NCBI RefSeq assembly: GCF_023028105.1
Contig: NZ_CP095491.1
Coordinates: 682,001 to 746,000, forward strand
DNA length: 64,000 bases
Direction of reading: 5' to 3'
From: Halosolutus gelatinilyticus
GTDB lineage: Archaea > Halobacteriota > Halobacteria > Halobacteriales > Natrialbaceae
A model generated the notes under the pieces. It was not told the origin of the DNA and did not search any database. It saw nothing but the letters and a program-made list of their open reading frames with translations. Both the position numbers and the translations under genes were made by a program. Shown here piece after piece: positions 24,368 through 31,793 of the stretch. How positions within the stretch are numbered: the stretch's first letter is position 1; every line of letters begins with the position of its first letter.

Positions 24368-24580
24368 TCAACGATCGCCCTGCGACGCGGCGAACGCGGC
24401 GTTGAACTCGTCGACGAGGTTCTGGAGGCGCCGCGTGTTTTGAGCGAACGTCTTCGGCGCCCGATCGGTGGGCGAGCGGACGAGCTCCGCGGGCGGCGTC
24501 GGGCGGACGGTCGAGGGGGAGCGATTCGCGGTGCGGTTCGGCGTCGATTCGCGTCGTGTCTGCAGGCGTTGTGTGTTCAT
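24368..24580 (-). CDS. small hypothetical protein (doubtful)
   Basis: A 70-residue frame from ATG 24580, starting MNTQRLQTRRESTPNRTANR and ending KTFAQNTRRLQNLVDEFNAA FAASQGDR. The C-terminal half looks like an amphipathic helix with Asn and Phe, unlike the Arg-rich chance frames. A TATA-like TTTATTATAG is found on the same strand at ~24700-24709, but it would give a leader of about 100 bases. There is no recognised family, so a gene is possible but unproven. Confidence 0.35.
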   Translation of the reverse strand: MNTQRLQTRRESTPNRTANRSPSTVRPTPPAELVRSPTDRAPKTFAQNTRRLQNLVDEFNAAFAASQGDR

Positions 24581-24900
24581 TGCCGGTTGGGAGTTCGAGG
24601 GATTCGAGAGGCGGTACGACGGCTCTGAAAATGGGAGTTAGGCGCGTACGCGTACCGGTGCAACCGACATCGTACCCCACCCTACACAGCCATCTATAAT
24701 AAACGTTCATGATCGATCATTGCTTGCCGATGTGGGGAACGGTATCGATACGCGCGATCGGCAGTCGGGCACCGGGCGGCGAGCAAGGGGACGGTAGCGA
24801 GCGGACGTCCGGGGGGAGCCGGTGACGAGCGACGAGACGAGATCCGCGGAGACGCACGCGGAGCACTTACAAGCGCCGCCGAGAGAGTTTCGCGCAGACG
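24581..24900. other. intergenic region, one TATA-like patch
   Basis: About 320 bases upstream of the glycosyltransferase. The only AT-rich patch is CTATAATAAACG at 24700-24711, which reads as a TATA box on the minus strand. The rest is GC-rich with no convincing frame. No RNA gene recognised. Confidence 0.35.
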
Positions 24901-25587
24901 ATGGCCGACGGAGCCGATGCCGAGACCAACGGGCCGGCGGTGAGTTTCGTCGTGCCCGCGAAGGACGAAGCCGACTACCTCCGCGGGACGCTCTCGAGCA
25001 TCGCCGCGCTCGACACGGCCTCCGAGTACGAGGTGCTCGTCGTCGACGGCGGCTCGCGGGACGCGACGCCCGAAATCGCCCGCGAGTACGGGGCGACGGT
25101 GCTCCCGGAGCCGCGATCGGGCATCGCCGCGGCTCGAAACGCGGGCGCCGACGCGGCGGCGGGCGAGTGGCTCGCGTTCGTCGACGCCGACACGCGGGTT
25201 CGCGCGAACTACCTGACCGCCATGCTCGGGTTCGCCGAGGCGAACGGGCTGGCGGCCGCGAGTTCGTACTGTCGGATCACCGGCCCCCGGCGGGCGAAGC
25301 TCATGGAGGCGACGATCAACCGCGTCTTCTCGCGGCTGGAGCGGCCGATCCTGCCGGGATTTAACTTCTTCGTCCGTCGATCGGCCTTCGAGGACGCGGG
25401 CGGCTTCCCGCCGGTGCCGAACGAGGATACGGCCCTGAGCCGACGGCTCGGGCGTCGGGTCCCGACGGGCTACTGCCCGTCCGTGCTCGTCGAGAGCTCC
25501 GGCCGGCGGATCGCCGCCGACGGCCTGACCGGGACGCTCTGGCACTACGTCCGGCTCGACGCCGAGCGGATCCGAGCGGAGTACTGA
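24901..25587 (+). CDS. family 2 glycosyltransferase
   Basis: A 228-residue GT-A glycosyltransferase. SFVVPAKDEADYLRGTLSSI is the nucleotide-binding start; LVVDGGSRDATPEIA and AFVDADTRV give the Asp residues and the D-X-D motif. NEDTALSRRLGRR supplies the later acidic acceptor motif. There is no membrane anchor, so it probably acts on the inner face of the membrane or on soluble acceptors, for example in glycolipid or N-glycan assembly. No other glycosylation gene adjoins it. Confidence 0.83.
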   Translation: MADGADAETNGPAVSFVVPAKDEADYLRGTLSSIAALDTASEYEVLVVDGGSRDATPEIAREYGATVLPEPRSGIAAARNAGADAAAGEWLAFVDADTRVRANYLTAMLGFAEANGLAAASSYCRITGPRRAKLMEATINRVFSRLERPILPGFNFFVRRSAFEDAGGFPPVPNEDTALSRRLGRRVPTGYCPSVLVESSGRRIAADGLTGTLWHYVRLDAERIRAEY

Positions 25588-25689
25588 TCACCCCGGCCGC
25601 CCGCGGCGCGAGCGAGCGCGATCCGTCGCGGTTCGGCGGCGGCACGATCATGGCGATCGCTTTTGTCGATTGCGCCCAGTGGCAACACC

Positions 25690-26073
25690 GTGACAGTCCC
25701 GCCGGAGGCGGAGCGACTGCTCGAGAGCGAGCCGGTGATGGCGCACCTCGGGACCTGCGTCGCGGGTCGCCCCCACGTCGCGCCGGTCTGGTACCGGTAC
25801 GCGGACGACGCCGTCGAGCTCGTGACCACGGGCCGAAAGCTGGCGAATATTCGGGAAAATCCGCGCGTCGCGCTCTCCGTGCAGGCCGACGACGACGGTG
25901 ACACGAGATGGATGGTGACGATTCTCGGCACGGCGACAGTCGTCGACGACGAGGCGGAAACGGCGGCGGCTCGCCGGCGCATCAACGAGAAGTACGGCGC
26001 GGACCCCGACGCCTACGCCGAGAACGCGCTCGTCCGGGTCGACGTCGGATCGACGACGTTCCGGACGTATTGA
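25690..26073 (+). CDS. pyridoxamine 5'-phosphate oxidase-like flavoprotein
   Basis: A ~127-residue split-beta-barrel protein: MAHLGTCVAGRPHVAPVWYRY, then LVTTGRKLANIRENPRVALSV and the C-terminal ALVRVDVGSTTFRTY. This is the PNPOx-like fold that binds FMN or F420. Short archaeal members reduce varied substrates or store flavin. The start is probably GTG 25690 (VTVPPEAERLLES); a TTG at 25663 is in frame but adds only an unlikely leader. It is followed by a convergent thioredoxin-reductase-like gene. Confidence 0.75.
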   Translation: MTVPPEAERLLESEPVMAHLGTCVAGRPHVAPVWYRYADDAVELVTTGRKLANIRENPRVALSVQADDDGDTRWMVTILGTATVVDDEAETAAARRRINEKYGADPDAYAENALVRVDVGSTTFRTY

Positions 26074-26133
26074 ACGGGAACCGATCGGGCCGAGCGCTGA
26101 TCGGACGTCGATCCCCGCTCGATTCGATCGGAC

Positions 26134-27279
26134 TCAGTCCCGACCGGGCGACGGCCCGCGGAGCCCGGGGTGGGTGTCTATCTCGCGAACGCGGCGCATC
26201 TGCGCCCGGAGGTCCGCCGCGGCGGCGGGCGCCTCGATGTCACGATCGGCCTCCGTCGAAGACTCCTCGCTCTCGGTGCCTCCCTCGATATCGTCCGTCG
26301 ACAGCGGAAACCGCCGCAGATCCTTATGGATCGCGATGCCGGCGTACGCGCCGTCGCCGATCGCGATCGTGGTCTGGTTCTGGCCGTGGGTGACGTCGCC
26401 GACGGCGTAGGCCCCCTCAATGCTCGTCTCCCGGCGCTCGTCGACGTCGATCGCGCCGTCCTCGTCGAGGTCGCAGCCGAGGTCGGCGGCGAGGTCGGCG
26501 TTGTACGACGAGCCGTACATCGCGAAGCCGCCGAGGTAGTCCTGTTCGGTGCCATCAGCGAAGGAGAGGCCGCCGAGCCAGGGCGGTTCATCCTCGGCGA
26601 TCATCTCGTCCTCGTAGGCGGCGACGACCTCCCCGTCGAGTCGCCGGATCGGGTGTGCGTCGATCAGGGCGTCGGTTTCGTCGTCCCAGCCCGGATCGCG
26701 GCCGTCCAGCAGGAGATCCACGTCGCCGGTGAAGTTACACATCGTCATTGCGACGCGGGCCGCGTGCTCGTCGTGGCCGAGCACGAACACGGGGCCGTCA
26801 CCGAGCGCGTAGGCGTCGCAGTGGAGGCAGTAGTGGAGCCCGCGACCGGTGAACCGTTCGAGTTCGGGTACGTCCGGACTGCGATCGCGAAAGCCGGTCG
26901 CGAAGACGATCCGATCGGCCTCGATCGTCGCGTGGCTCGACTCGATTCGAAACCGCGGCTCGCCGTCGGCTTCGGCCCCAGTTTCGCTTCCCGCTGTCGA
27001 TCCTCCCTCGGCCGATCGCGCAACGGAGTCGACGGCGTCGGGATGGAAGTCGCCGCCGTAGTGTTCGAACTGGGCGACGGCGTGAGCCGCGAGTTGCTCC
27101 CCGGAGACGCTCTCGGAGACGCCGAGCAGGTTGTGGACGTGGGTGGCCTTCGCGTGGCGACCGCCCTCCTTCTCGAAGACGGCCGTCCGGTGGCCGAGCC
27201 GGGTCGTGTACAGCGCCGTCGTTAGGCCCGCCGGCCCGCCGCCGATGACGGCGACTTCGTACTCGAGTGGGTCCCTCAT
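26134..27279 (-). CDS. thioredoxin-reductase-like FAD oxidoreductase
   Basis: A 381-residue flavoprotein. The FAD motif is EVAVIGGGPAGLTTALYTTRLG, and the FAD-closing motif is YAVGDVTHGQNQTTIAIGDGAYAGI. A CXXC pair, CLHC, occurs in GRGLHYCLHCDAYA, at the place where TrxB has CATC or CAVC. NADPH binding is suggested by FVLGHDEHAARVA. The last ~60 residues are an acidic extension absent from bacterial TrxB. It may pass electrons to a thioredoxin-like partner, but the altered Cys context leaves another acceptor possible. Confidence 0.8.
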   Translation of the reverse strand: MRDPLEYEVAVIGGGPAGLTTALYTTRLGHRTAVFEKEGGRHAKATHVHNLLGVSESVSGEQLAAHAVAQFEHYGGDFHPDAVDSVARSAEGGSTAGSETGAEADGEPRFRIESSHATIEADRIVFATGFRDRSPDVPELERFTGRGLHYCLHCDAYALGDGPVFVLGHDEHAARVAMTMCNFTGDVDLLLDGRDPGWDDETDALIDAHPIRRLDGEVVAAYEDEMIAEDEPPWLGGLSFADGTEQDYLGGFAMYGSSYNADLAADLGCDLDEDGAIDVDERRETSIEGAYAVGDVTHGQNQTTIAIGDGAYAGIAIHKDLRRFPLSTDDIEGGTESEESSTEADRDIEAPAAAADLRAQMRRVREIDTHPGLRGPSPGRD

Positions 27280-27427
27280 GGCATCCGTACTCGAGCACCC
27301 ATCGGGTTGAGACTGCGCCGTGAATATGCGCTGTGGAGATGCGGACGTAACACCGGCGATTCTATCAATTATTCCATATTATTGTAGAGCTGACCAATGA
27401 AACGACACTGTCGATCGTTGAATGAGG

Positions 27428-27613
27428 TCAACGTTCTTCGGAATCTGACTGAAACGTGCGAGCCGCAACCAGCCCAAGTGCGATACCGAGCCCAAAGACG
27501 ACGAACCGAGGCGGGCCTTGTTGATCGGGACGGCCGTAATTCTCGTCCGGTTCCGTTCGAGCGCAATCCTTACCACCGAATTTCGATCCGATTGGACATG
27601 ACTTCGGAGTCAT
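27428..27613 (-). CDS. small membrane-anchored protein (possible)
   Basis: A ~61-residue frame from ATG 27613. The polar N-terminus contains ENYGRPDQQGPPR, followed by one hydrophobic helix, FVVFGLGIALGLVAARTF, and a charged end. The pattern of polar head plus one helix is common in haloarchaeal small membrane proteins. It lies downstream of the SDR gene at 27695 on the same strand. A GAACATGTT sequence at ~27655-27663, 40-50 bases before its start, matches half of the regulon palindrome seen at 29228. Not recognised as a family. Confidence 0.45.
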   Translation of the reverse strand: MTPKSCPIGSKFGGKDCARTEPDENYGRPDQQGPPRFVVFGLGIALGLVAARTFQSDSEER

Positions 27614-27694
27614 CAACGAACCAGATGGGCGCTCTCCCCCTCAAAATTCGGTTGAACATGTTTTTCCTCGCCGGATCGTCTCCGTTGATACGCG

Positions 27695-28450
27695 TTATAG
27701 CCCGCCCGTCACCGGAACAACCGCACCGTTGACGTTCCCGTTGGCTTCCGAGCCAAGGTACACCACTAGATTCGCGACGTCCTCCGGCGTGGTTATTCGT
27801 CCCGACGGCGTCCGCTTGGCGACCGCTTGCCGAACGTCTTCGGGCCGTTCCACGTTTCGTTCGGTTAGGACCATGCCCGGCATGACCACGTTTGAGAGGA
27901 TGCCCTCCGTCCCGAACTCGTCAGCCAGGACGCCAGTCAGGCCGTGTATCCCGGCCTTCGCGGTTCCATAGGACGCCATTCCCGCCGTCCCTCCCTCGGC
28001 CGACGACGAGGAGATACTAACGATGCGCCCCCAGCCATCCTCCTGCATCGCCGGGATTGCGGTGCGAACGGTGTGAAAGACACCGTCTTGGATCCCGTGA
28101 ACGAACAGCTGCCACGACTCCGGCGCAATCTCCTCGAACGGCGTGGGTCCTACACCCGACGGGACGGCGTTGTTCACGAGCACGTCGAGCGCTCCCCAGT
28201 GGTCGATCACTCCCTGTACAGCCGCGTCGATGGACGTGCGATCCGTCATGTCGTATTGTACGACGAATGCGTCACCGCCAGCGTCGCGCACGAGGTCCGC
28301 TGTGTCTTCCCCGCCGCTCTCGTTGGTGTGATAAGTAACGGCTACGCGCGCCTGTTCGCGTCCGAACGCGACGGCTGTTGCCCGGCCGATCCCCGAGGAG
28401 CTTCCGGTCACCAGAACGACGCGATCGCTGAGATTCGTCGGTAGCATCAT
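27695..28450 (-). CDS. SDR family oxidoreductase
   Basis: A 251-residue classical short-chain dehydrogenase. The cofactor motif is VVLVTGSSSGIGRA, NNA is in LVNNAVPS, and catalytic Ser and Tyr-X3-Lys are in SISSSSAEG and YGTAKAG. The C-terminal cofactor loop is PGMVLTERN. It resembles 3-oxoacyl-ACP reductase-like enzymes (FabG family). ATG 28450 is chosen because the NAD-binding strand starts soon after. Its promoter region contains CTCGAATATGTTCTCGAAG, the operator-like sequence shared with two other genes. Confidence 0.87.
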   Translation of the reverse strand: MMLPTNLSDRVVLVTGSSSGIGRATAVAFGREQARVAVTYHTNESGGEDTADLVRDAGGDAFVVQYDMTDRTSIDAAVQGVIDHWGALDVLVNNAVPSGVGPTPFEEIAPESWQLFVHGIQDGVFHTVRTAIPAMQEDGWGRIVSISSSSAEGGTAGMASYGTAKAGIHGLTGVLADEFGTEGILSNVVMPGMVLTERNVERPEDVRQAVAKRTPSGRITTPEDVANLVVYLGSEANGNVNGAVVPVTGGL

Positions 28451-28487
28451 CGAACGCTCGTAGGCCGTCACGCCGTACGACCCTTCG

Positions 28488-28506
28488 CTCGAATATGTTC
28501 TCGAAG
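28488..28506. promoter_or_regulatory. operator-like CTCGAATATGTTCTCGAAG
   Basis: An imperfect match to the 16-base palindrome CTCGAACATGTTCGAG, located 38-56 bases upstream of the SDR start. It is one of three clear copies in this 1.3-kb neighbourhood. Confidence 0.5.
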
Positions 28507-28541
28507 CTCCTCTAGTAGGAGTAGCGACGTATGCTCGTCGT

Positions 28542-29189
28542 TCACTCGATCGACACGGCGAAGAACTCCTTGACGATGATTTCTTCCGCGTTGTGAAGCA
28601 CGACGCTCGTTGTCGACTTGCTGACGCCGAGTTCGTCTGCGAGTTCCGTGAGCGAACACTGCCGTGGGGCGTCGTAGTACCCTCGCTCGATGGCTTCGGT
28701 CACGAATTGTCGTTGCCGATCGGTCAGAAGATCGGCCGGATCGATCGACTGATTGATCCTAATGACCTCCAGCGAAAAGCCCGTTTCCACCAACTCGTCC
28801 CTGAAGCGCGACAGCCGTTCGTGTGAGGTAGAGAGGTCACAGACGATCCAGCCGTCTTGAATCGTGTAGGGAAACTGGGGCAGATTGCCCGAGGCGAAGA
28901 GCGCACGATACGGCGGCGGAACGAACGGCAACTGGAACTGAACCAGGATCGTCTCCTCATCGGCGTGGAGGACTTCGGAGGAGGAGACCCTCGATTTCGG
29001 AGCGCCCCTGAAGAGATCGAGAACGGCCGATGGATCAGCCATCTGCGCCTCCAGCAGAACGAGCAACCCCTCCCCGGTGGGGTAGGCGCTCAAGATTCGA
29101 AACGTGTCGTTCGGATACTCGGTCGACAACCGGAAGGGGCCTCCAAGTTCCCCTCCAGGTGGTTTGAACTTCACTCGAGCGCTAGGCAT
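28542..29189 (-). CDS. HTH-10 (Bat-family) transcriptional regulator
   Basis: A 215-residue archaeal regulator of the bacterio-opsin-activator type. Residues ~1-150 form the BAT-like sensory domain (GPFRLSTEYPNDTFRIL, GEGLLVLLEAQMAD, VRINQSI-like end). The HTH-10 is at the C-terminus: LLTDRQRQFVTEAIERGYYD and LTELADELGVSKSTTSVVLHNAEE. ATG 29189 (MPSARVKFKPPGG) is chosen over upstream codons. The palindrome CTCGAACATGTTCGAG lies between this gene and the divergent membrane gene at 29280, consistent with autoregulation. Confidence 0.87.
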   Translation of the reverse strand: MPSARVKFKPPGGELGGPFRLSTEYPNDTFRILSAYPTGEGLLVLLEAQMADPSAVLDLFRGAPKSRVSSSEVLHADEETILVQFQLPFVPPPYRALFASGNLPQFPYTIQDGWIVCDLSTSHERLSRFRDELVETGFSLEVIRINQSIDPADLLTDRQRQFVTEAIERGYYDAPRQCSLTELADELGVSKSTTSVVLHNAEEIIVKEFFAVSIE

Positions 29190-29227
29190 ACAGTGGTGGT
29201 ATCGAGGCCCGGCCTTATCCATATGGC

Positions 29228-29255
29228 CTCGAACATGTTCGAGTGAACGGCCACG
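29228..29255. promoter_or_regulatory. operator: 16-base palindrome plus direct-repeat flank
   Basis: CTCGAACATGTTCGAG (29228-29243) is a perfect palindrome. The 24 bases from 29232 to 29255 recur at 29763-29786 with a single mismatch. It lies 37 bases before ATG 29280 and between two divergent genes. GTTCGAGTGAAC inside it is a second, overlapping inverted repeat. Confidence 0.65.
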
Positions 29256-29279
29256 TGGTCTCGTCGCGAACGACTCGCC

Positions 29280-29738
29280 ATGGAAGCGTCTGATGCTGGA
29301 ACGTCGGAGAACGATAAGAATCGAGACGAGGGTCGACCGGACCGCCGGTTCTGGTCAACCAGTGGAATCACCGCAGGACGAGCAGTGCGTGTACTGCTCG
29401 GGGTCGAGGCCGCATCGTTCCTCCTCGCGGCCGCGATCCACGCCGGCGTACTCGTCGGGGGGTACGAGCACTCCGAGGCGATGATCGCCGAGAGCGTGAT
29501 CGGGACCGTCTTACTCGTCGGCCTGACGACGACTTGGCTCCGCCCGCGCTCGATGTTTACTGCCGCTGCTGGTGTCCAGACGTTCGCGCTTCTGGGTACG
29601 CTCGTCGGACTCTGGACGATGGTCGTCGGCGTCGGCCCTCGCACCGTTCCGGACGCGGTATACCACGTCATCATCGTAATCGTGCTGGCTGCGGGGATTC
29701 GCACAGCGTGGCGAAACCGCGGTACCGACGCCCCCTAG
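29280..29738 (+). CDS. four-helix membrane protein
   Basis: A 152-residue protein. A charged N-terminus (~35 residues) is followed by four hydrophobic helices: LLGVEAASFLLAAAIHAGVL, MIAESVIGTVLLVGLTTTWL, VQTFALLGTLVGLWTMVVG and VYHVIIVIVLAAGIRTAW. His residues are in helices 1 and 4. Function is unknown. Its promoter carries the shared palindrome, as does the next gene, so both probably respond to the HTH-10 regulator. Confidence 0.7.
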   Translation: MEASDAGTSENDKNRDEGRPDRRFWSTSGITAGRAVRVLLGVEAASFLLAAAIHAGVLVGGYEHSEAMIAESVIGTVLLVGLTTTWLRPRSMFTAAAGVQTFALLGTLVGLWTMVVGVGPRTVPDAVYHVIIVIVLAAGIRTAWRNRGTDAP

Positions 29739-29762
29739 GGCACCGTCCGTCGGTCCGGGATA

Positions 29763-29786
29763 AACATGTTCGAGTGAACGGCTACG
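29763..29786. promoter_or_regulatory. second copy of the operator
   Basis: AACATGTTCGAGTGAACGGC plus four bases, matching 29232-29255 except one T for C. It lies 25-48 bases upstream of ATG 29811. The left arm of the palindrome is changed (AAACATGTTCGAG), so the site is half-perfect. Confidence 0.65.
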
Positions 29787-29810
29787 GTCGGTAGATCCCT
29801 CGTTGACCAT

Positions 29811-30257
29811 ATGGCGACTATAACGCTCTACGTCGCGATGCGCATCGTGCACTTGCTGATCGCCGGCGTGTGGACCGGTTGGACCGTGTTCATGGCCGCA
29901 CTCGTTGTCCCGGCGGCACGCGACGGATACTTTGATCCGGATACCCTGACTTGGCTGACGACCAGGTTCTCCCTGTTCTCGAAGGCGGCGCCCCTTATCA
30001 TGTTCTTCACCGGGATGTACATGATCGGAGAAGGATACGCGAGCGACACCCTGCTTACCAGTTTTCGAGGACAGCTCGTCCTGACGATGATCGGCCTCTG
30101 GATCGCCCTGTCGTTTCTGACCAACGTGTCGAGCCGACGGTTGATCGACAGCATTGAGACAACCACTGTGGAAGGGGCCACACAGAACGGGTGGACGTCG
30201 TTCACACTGGCTGGGGTCGTCGCCCTCGGTCTATTGGTGGTCGGTGGCTGGCTATAG
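29811..30257 (+). CDS. CopD-like four-helix membrane protein
   Basis: A 148-residue protein with four helices. The first begins MRIVHLLIAGVWTGWTVFMAALVVP, the same His/Trp-Thr-Gly arrangement seen in the larger protein at 5940-6689. Others are LIMFFTGMYMIGEGY, LVLTMIGLWIALSFLTNV and FTLAGVVALGLLVVGGWL. CopD-type proteins sit in the membrane and some handle copper or heme, but the family here is not certain. The promoter has the repeated operator at 29763. Confidence 0.65.
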   Translation: MATITLYVAMRIVHLLIAGVWTGWTVFMAALVVPAARDGYFDPDTLTWLTTRFSLFSKAAPLIMFFTGMYMIGEGYASDTLLTSFRGQLVLTMIGLWIALSFLTNVSSRRLIDSIETTTVEGATQNGWTSFTLAGVVALGLLVVGGWL

Positions 30258-30525
30258 AAACAGCTGACCCGTCGAAATCCTCTTCAGCCATCTACCTCTG
30301 TGAAACCACCGCGAACTATTCGCGCGAAGGTAACGCTCTCACTTCGATCAGCTAACGGTGATAATCTCTGAACCGTACTGAATGGACGATGTATCGGTTA
30401 CGGGCACTCTTTCCGCCCGCGCCCCAAGGATCTGTCACGAACAGAGTAAGAAAAGCGACGAAGAGGGTACTTGCAACGGTGTGTGTTGAGGGTGTGTTTA
30501 TGAACGCGGTCATATTAGTGGTTGT
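30258..30525. other. intergenic region without recognised content
   Basis: About 270 bases of lower GC content than its neighbours, between the CopD-like gene and the SDR-like gene. A CATATTAG near 30510-30517 might be the TATA of the next gene, though it lies only 9 bases before the ATG and is thus more likely fortuitous; TTTATGAAC at 30498-30506 is another candidate. No gene or RNA recognised. Confidence 0.35.
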
Positions 30526-31230
30526 ATGGCTGATACGAAAGTCGCAGTAGTGACAGCGGCGGGAAGCGGTATCGGGGAAGCCTGTGCCCGGCGTCTGAAC
30601 GAGAATGGTTACACGCCGATTCTGTTATCACGGTCAGGGAGCGCCGTCGAGGTTGCGAACGAACTCGGCGGAGATGGGTTTGAAGGCTCGGTGACCGATC
30701 CTGACGATTTGGCAGCCCTTGTCGAGACGACGTACGAGCGCTACGGTCGTCTTGACGCGGTGGTGAACAACACGGGTCATCCGCCGTCCGGTGATCTTCT
30801 CGGGATCTCTGACGAAGAGTGGCACGAGGGGCTGGACCTCGTTCTGCTGAATACTGTCCGCATGACGCGACTTGTCACCCCCATTATGGAAGAACAAAGC
30901 CACGGGTCGATCGTAAACATCTCTACCTTCTCGGCGTTCGAACCGTCGAGTGAGTTTCCCGTGTCATCGGTGCTTCGGGCTGGACTCGGGAGTTTCACCA
31001 AACTCTACGCTGACCGATACGCAGCGACCGGAATCCGGATGAACACAGTTCAGCCCGGATTCGTCGATAGTTACGATGTAGACGAGGAAACGAGAGAGCG
31101 AATCCCGATGGAACGACCGGCACAAACCGGGGAGATTGCAGATGCAGTCGCGTATCTTCTCTCACCCGCTTCAAGCTACATCACCGGCCAGAACATCCGC
31201 GTCGATGGTGGCCTTACGGCATCCGTATAG
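30526..31230 (+). CDS. SDR-fold protein lacking the catalytic Tyr-X3-Lys
   Basis: A 234-residue protein with an intact Rossmann fold: [24 protein letters not shown] for the NNAG site, and [14 protein letters not shown] at the end. The active-site block reads [20 protein letters not shown], where the usual Tyr-X3-Lys (as in YSASKAAL) is replaced by Ser and Arg. Ser in NISTF is kept. The replacement seems to belong to a subfamily rather than a mutation because the flanking sequence is clean. It may bind NAD(P) without classical SDR catalysis, or use another residue. Codon use is less GC-rich than average here. Confidence 0.75.
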   Translation: MADTKVAVVTAAGSGIGEACARRLNENGYTPILLSRSGSAVEVANELGGDGFEGSVTDPDDLAALVETTYERYGRLDAVVNNTGHPPSGDLLGISDEEWHEGLDLVLLNTVRMTRLVTPIMEEQSHGSIVNISTFSAFEPSSEFPVSSVLRAGLGSFTKLYADRYAATGIRMNTVQPGFVDSYDVDEETRERIPMERPAQTGEIADAVAYLLSPASSYITGQNIRVDGGLTASV

Positions 31231-31435
31231 ATGCTGCAGGCTCTCTTTCATTTCGTTTTGTAGCAACCGTCCGCCGTGCAGACTACACCTCCCTGCGCGG
31301 TAGTCGTGGACGGTATCTGTAATAGAGACTTCCTCCCTGTTACCTGCTTGACCTGTATGTGACAGGACGTCACGAGGTAGCCGATCGAAAAATCGTATTA
31401 CTAGCTACTAAGGACCCGTCAGCTGTACGATCGGT

Positions 31436-31753
31436 ATGAGCCGAGCGTACGACAAACTCGTCCGCGATCGCATCCCCGAGATCATCGAGGAGAACGGCGA
31501 GACGCCGATCGTTCGAACCGCGAGCGACGACGCGGAGTACGAGACGTACCTCGTCGAGAAGCTGCACGAGGAAGTCGCGGAGTACGACGAGAGCCGAGAC
31601 ATCGAGGAGCTCGCCGACATTCTCGAAGTGATTCGCGCGATTCGGGAGTTCGACGGGCTCTCCGATGGCGACCTCGCGGACCTCCGCGATCGGAAAGCCG
31701 ACGAACGGGGCGGATTCTCCGAACGGATCGTGCTGGAGCGCGTCGAGCCGTAG
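31436..31753 (+). CDS. MazG-like nucleoside triphosphate pyrophosphohydrolase
   Basis: A 105-residue all-alpha NTP-PPase. KLVRDRIPEIIEENG is the conserved start, and the metal-binding E-X2-E and E-X2-D motifs are in KLHEEVAEYDE and EELADILEVIRAI. It resembles phosphoribosyl-ATP pyrophosphohydrolase-like archaeal proteins. It likely hydrolyses noncanonical NTPs to NMP and pyrophosphate. It is convergent with deoxyhypusine synthase, 40 bases apart. Confidence 0.87.
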   Translation: MSRAYDKLVRDRIPEIIEENGETPIVRTASDDAEYETYLVEKLHEEVAEYDESRDIEELADILEVIRAIREFDGLSDGDLADLRDRKADERGGFSERIVLERVEP

Positions 31754-31793
31754 CCCGACGCCTCCGTCTCATCAATCCGATCGCCGTGATCCG

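Noticed and set aside
28507-28521. CTCCT-N5-AGGAG hairpin as a terminator
   Set aside because: Only a five-base stem and no T run follows on either strand.
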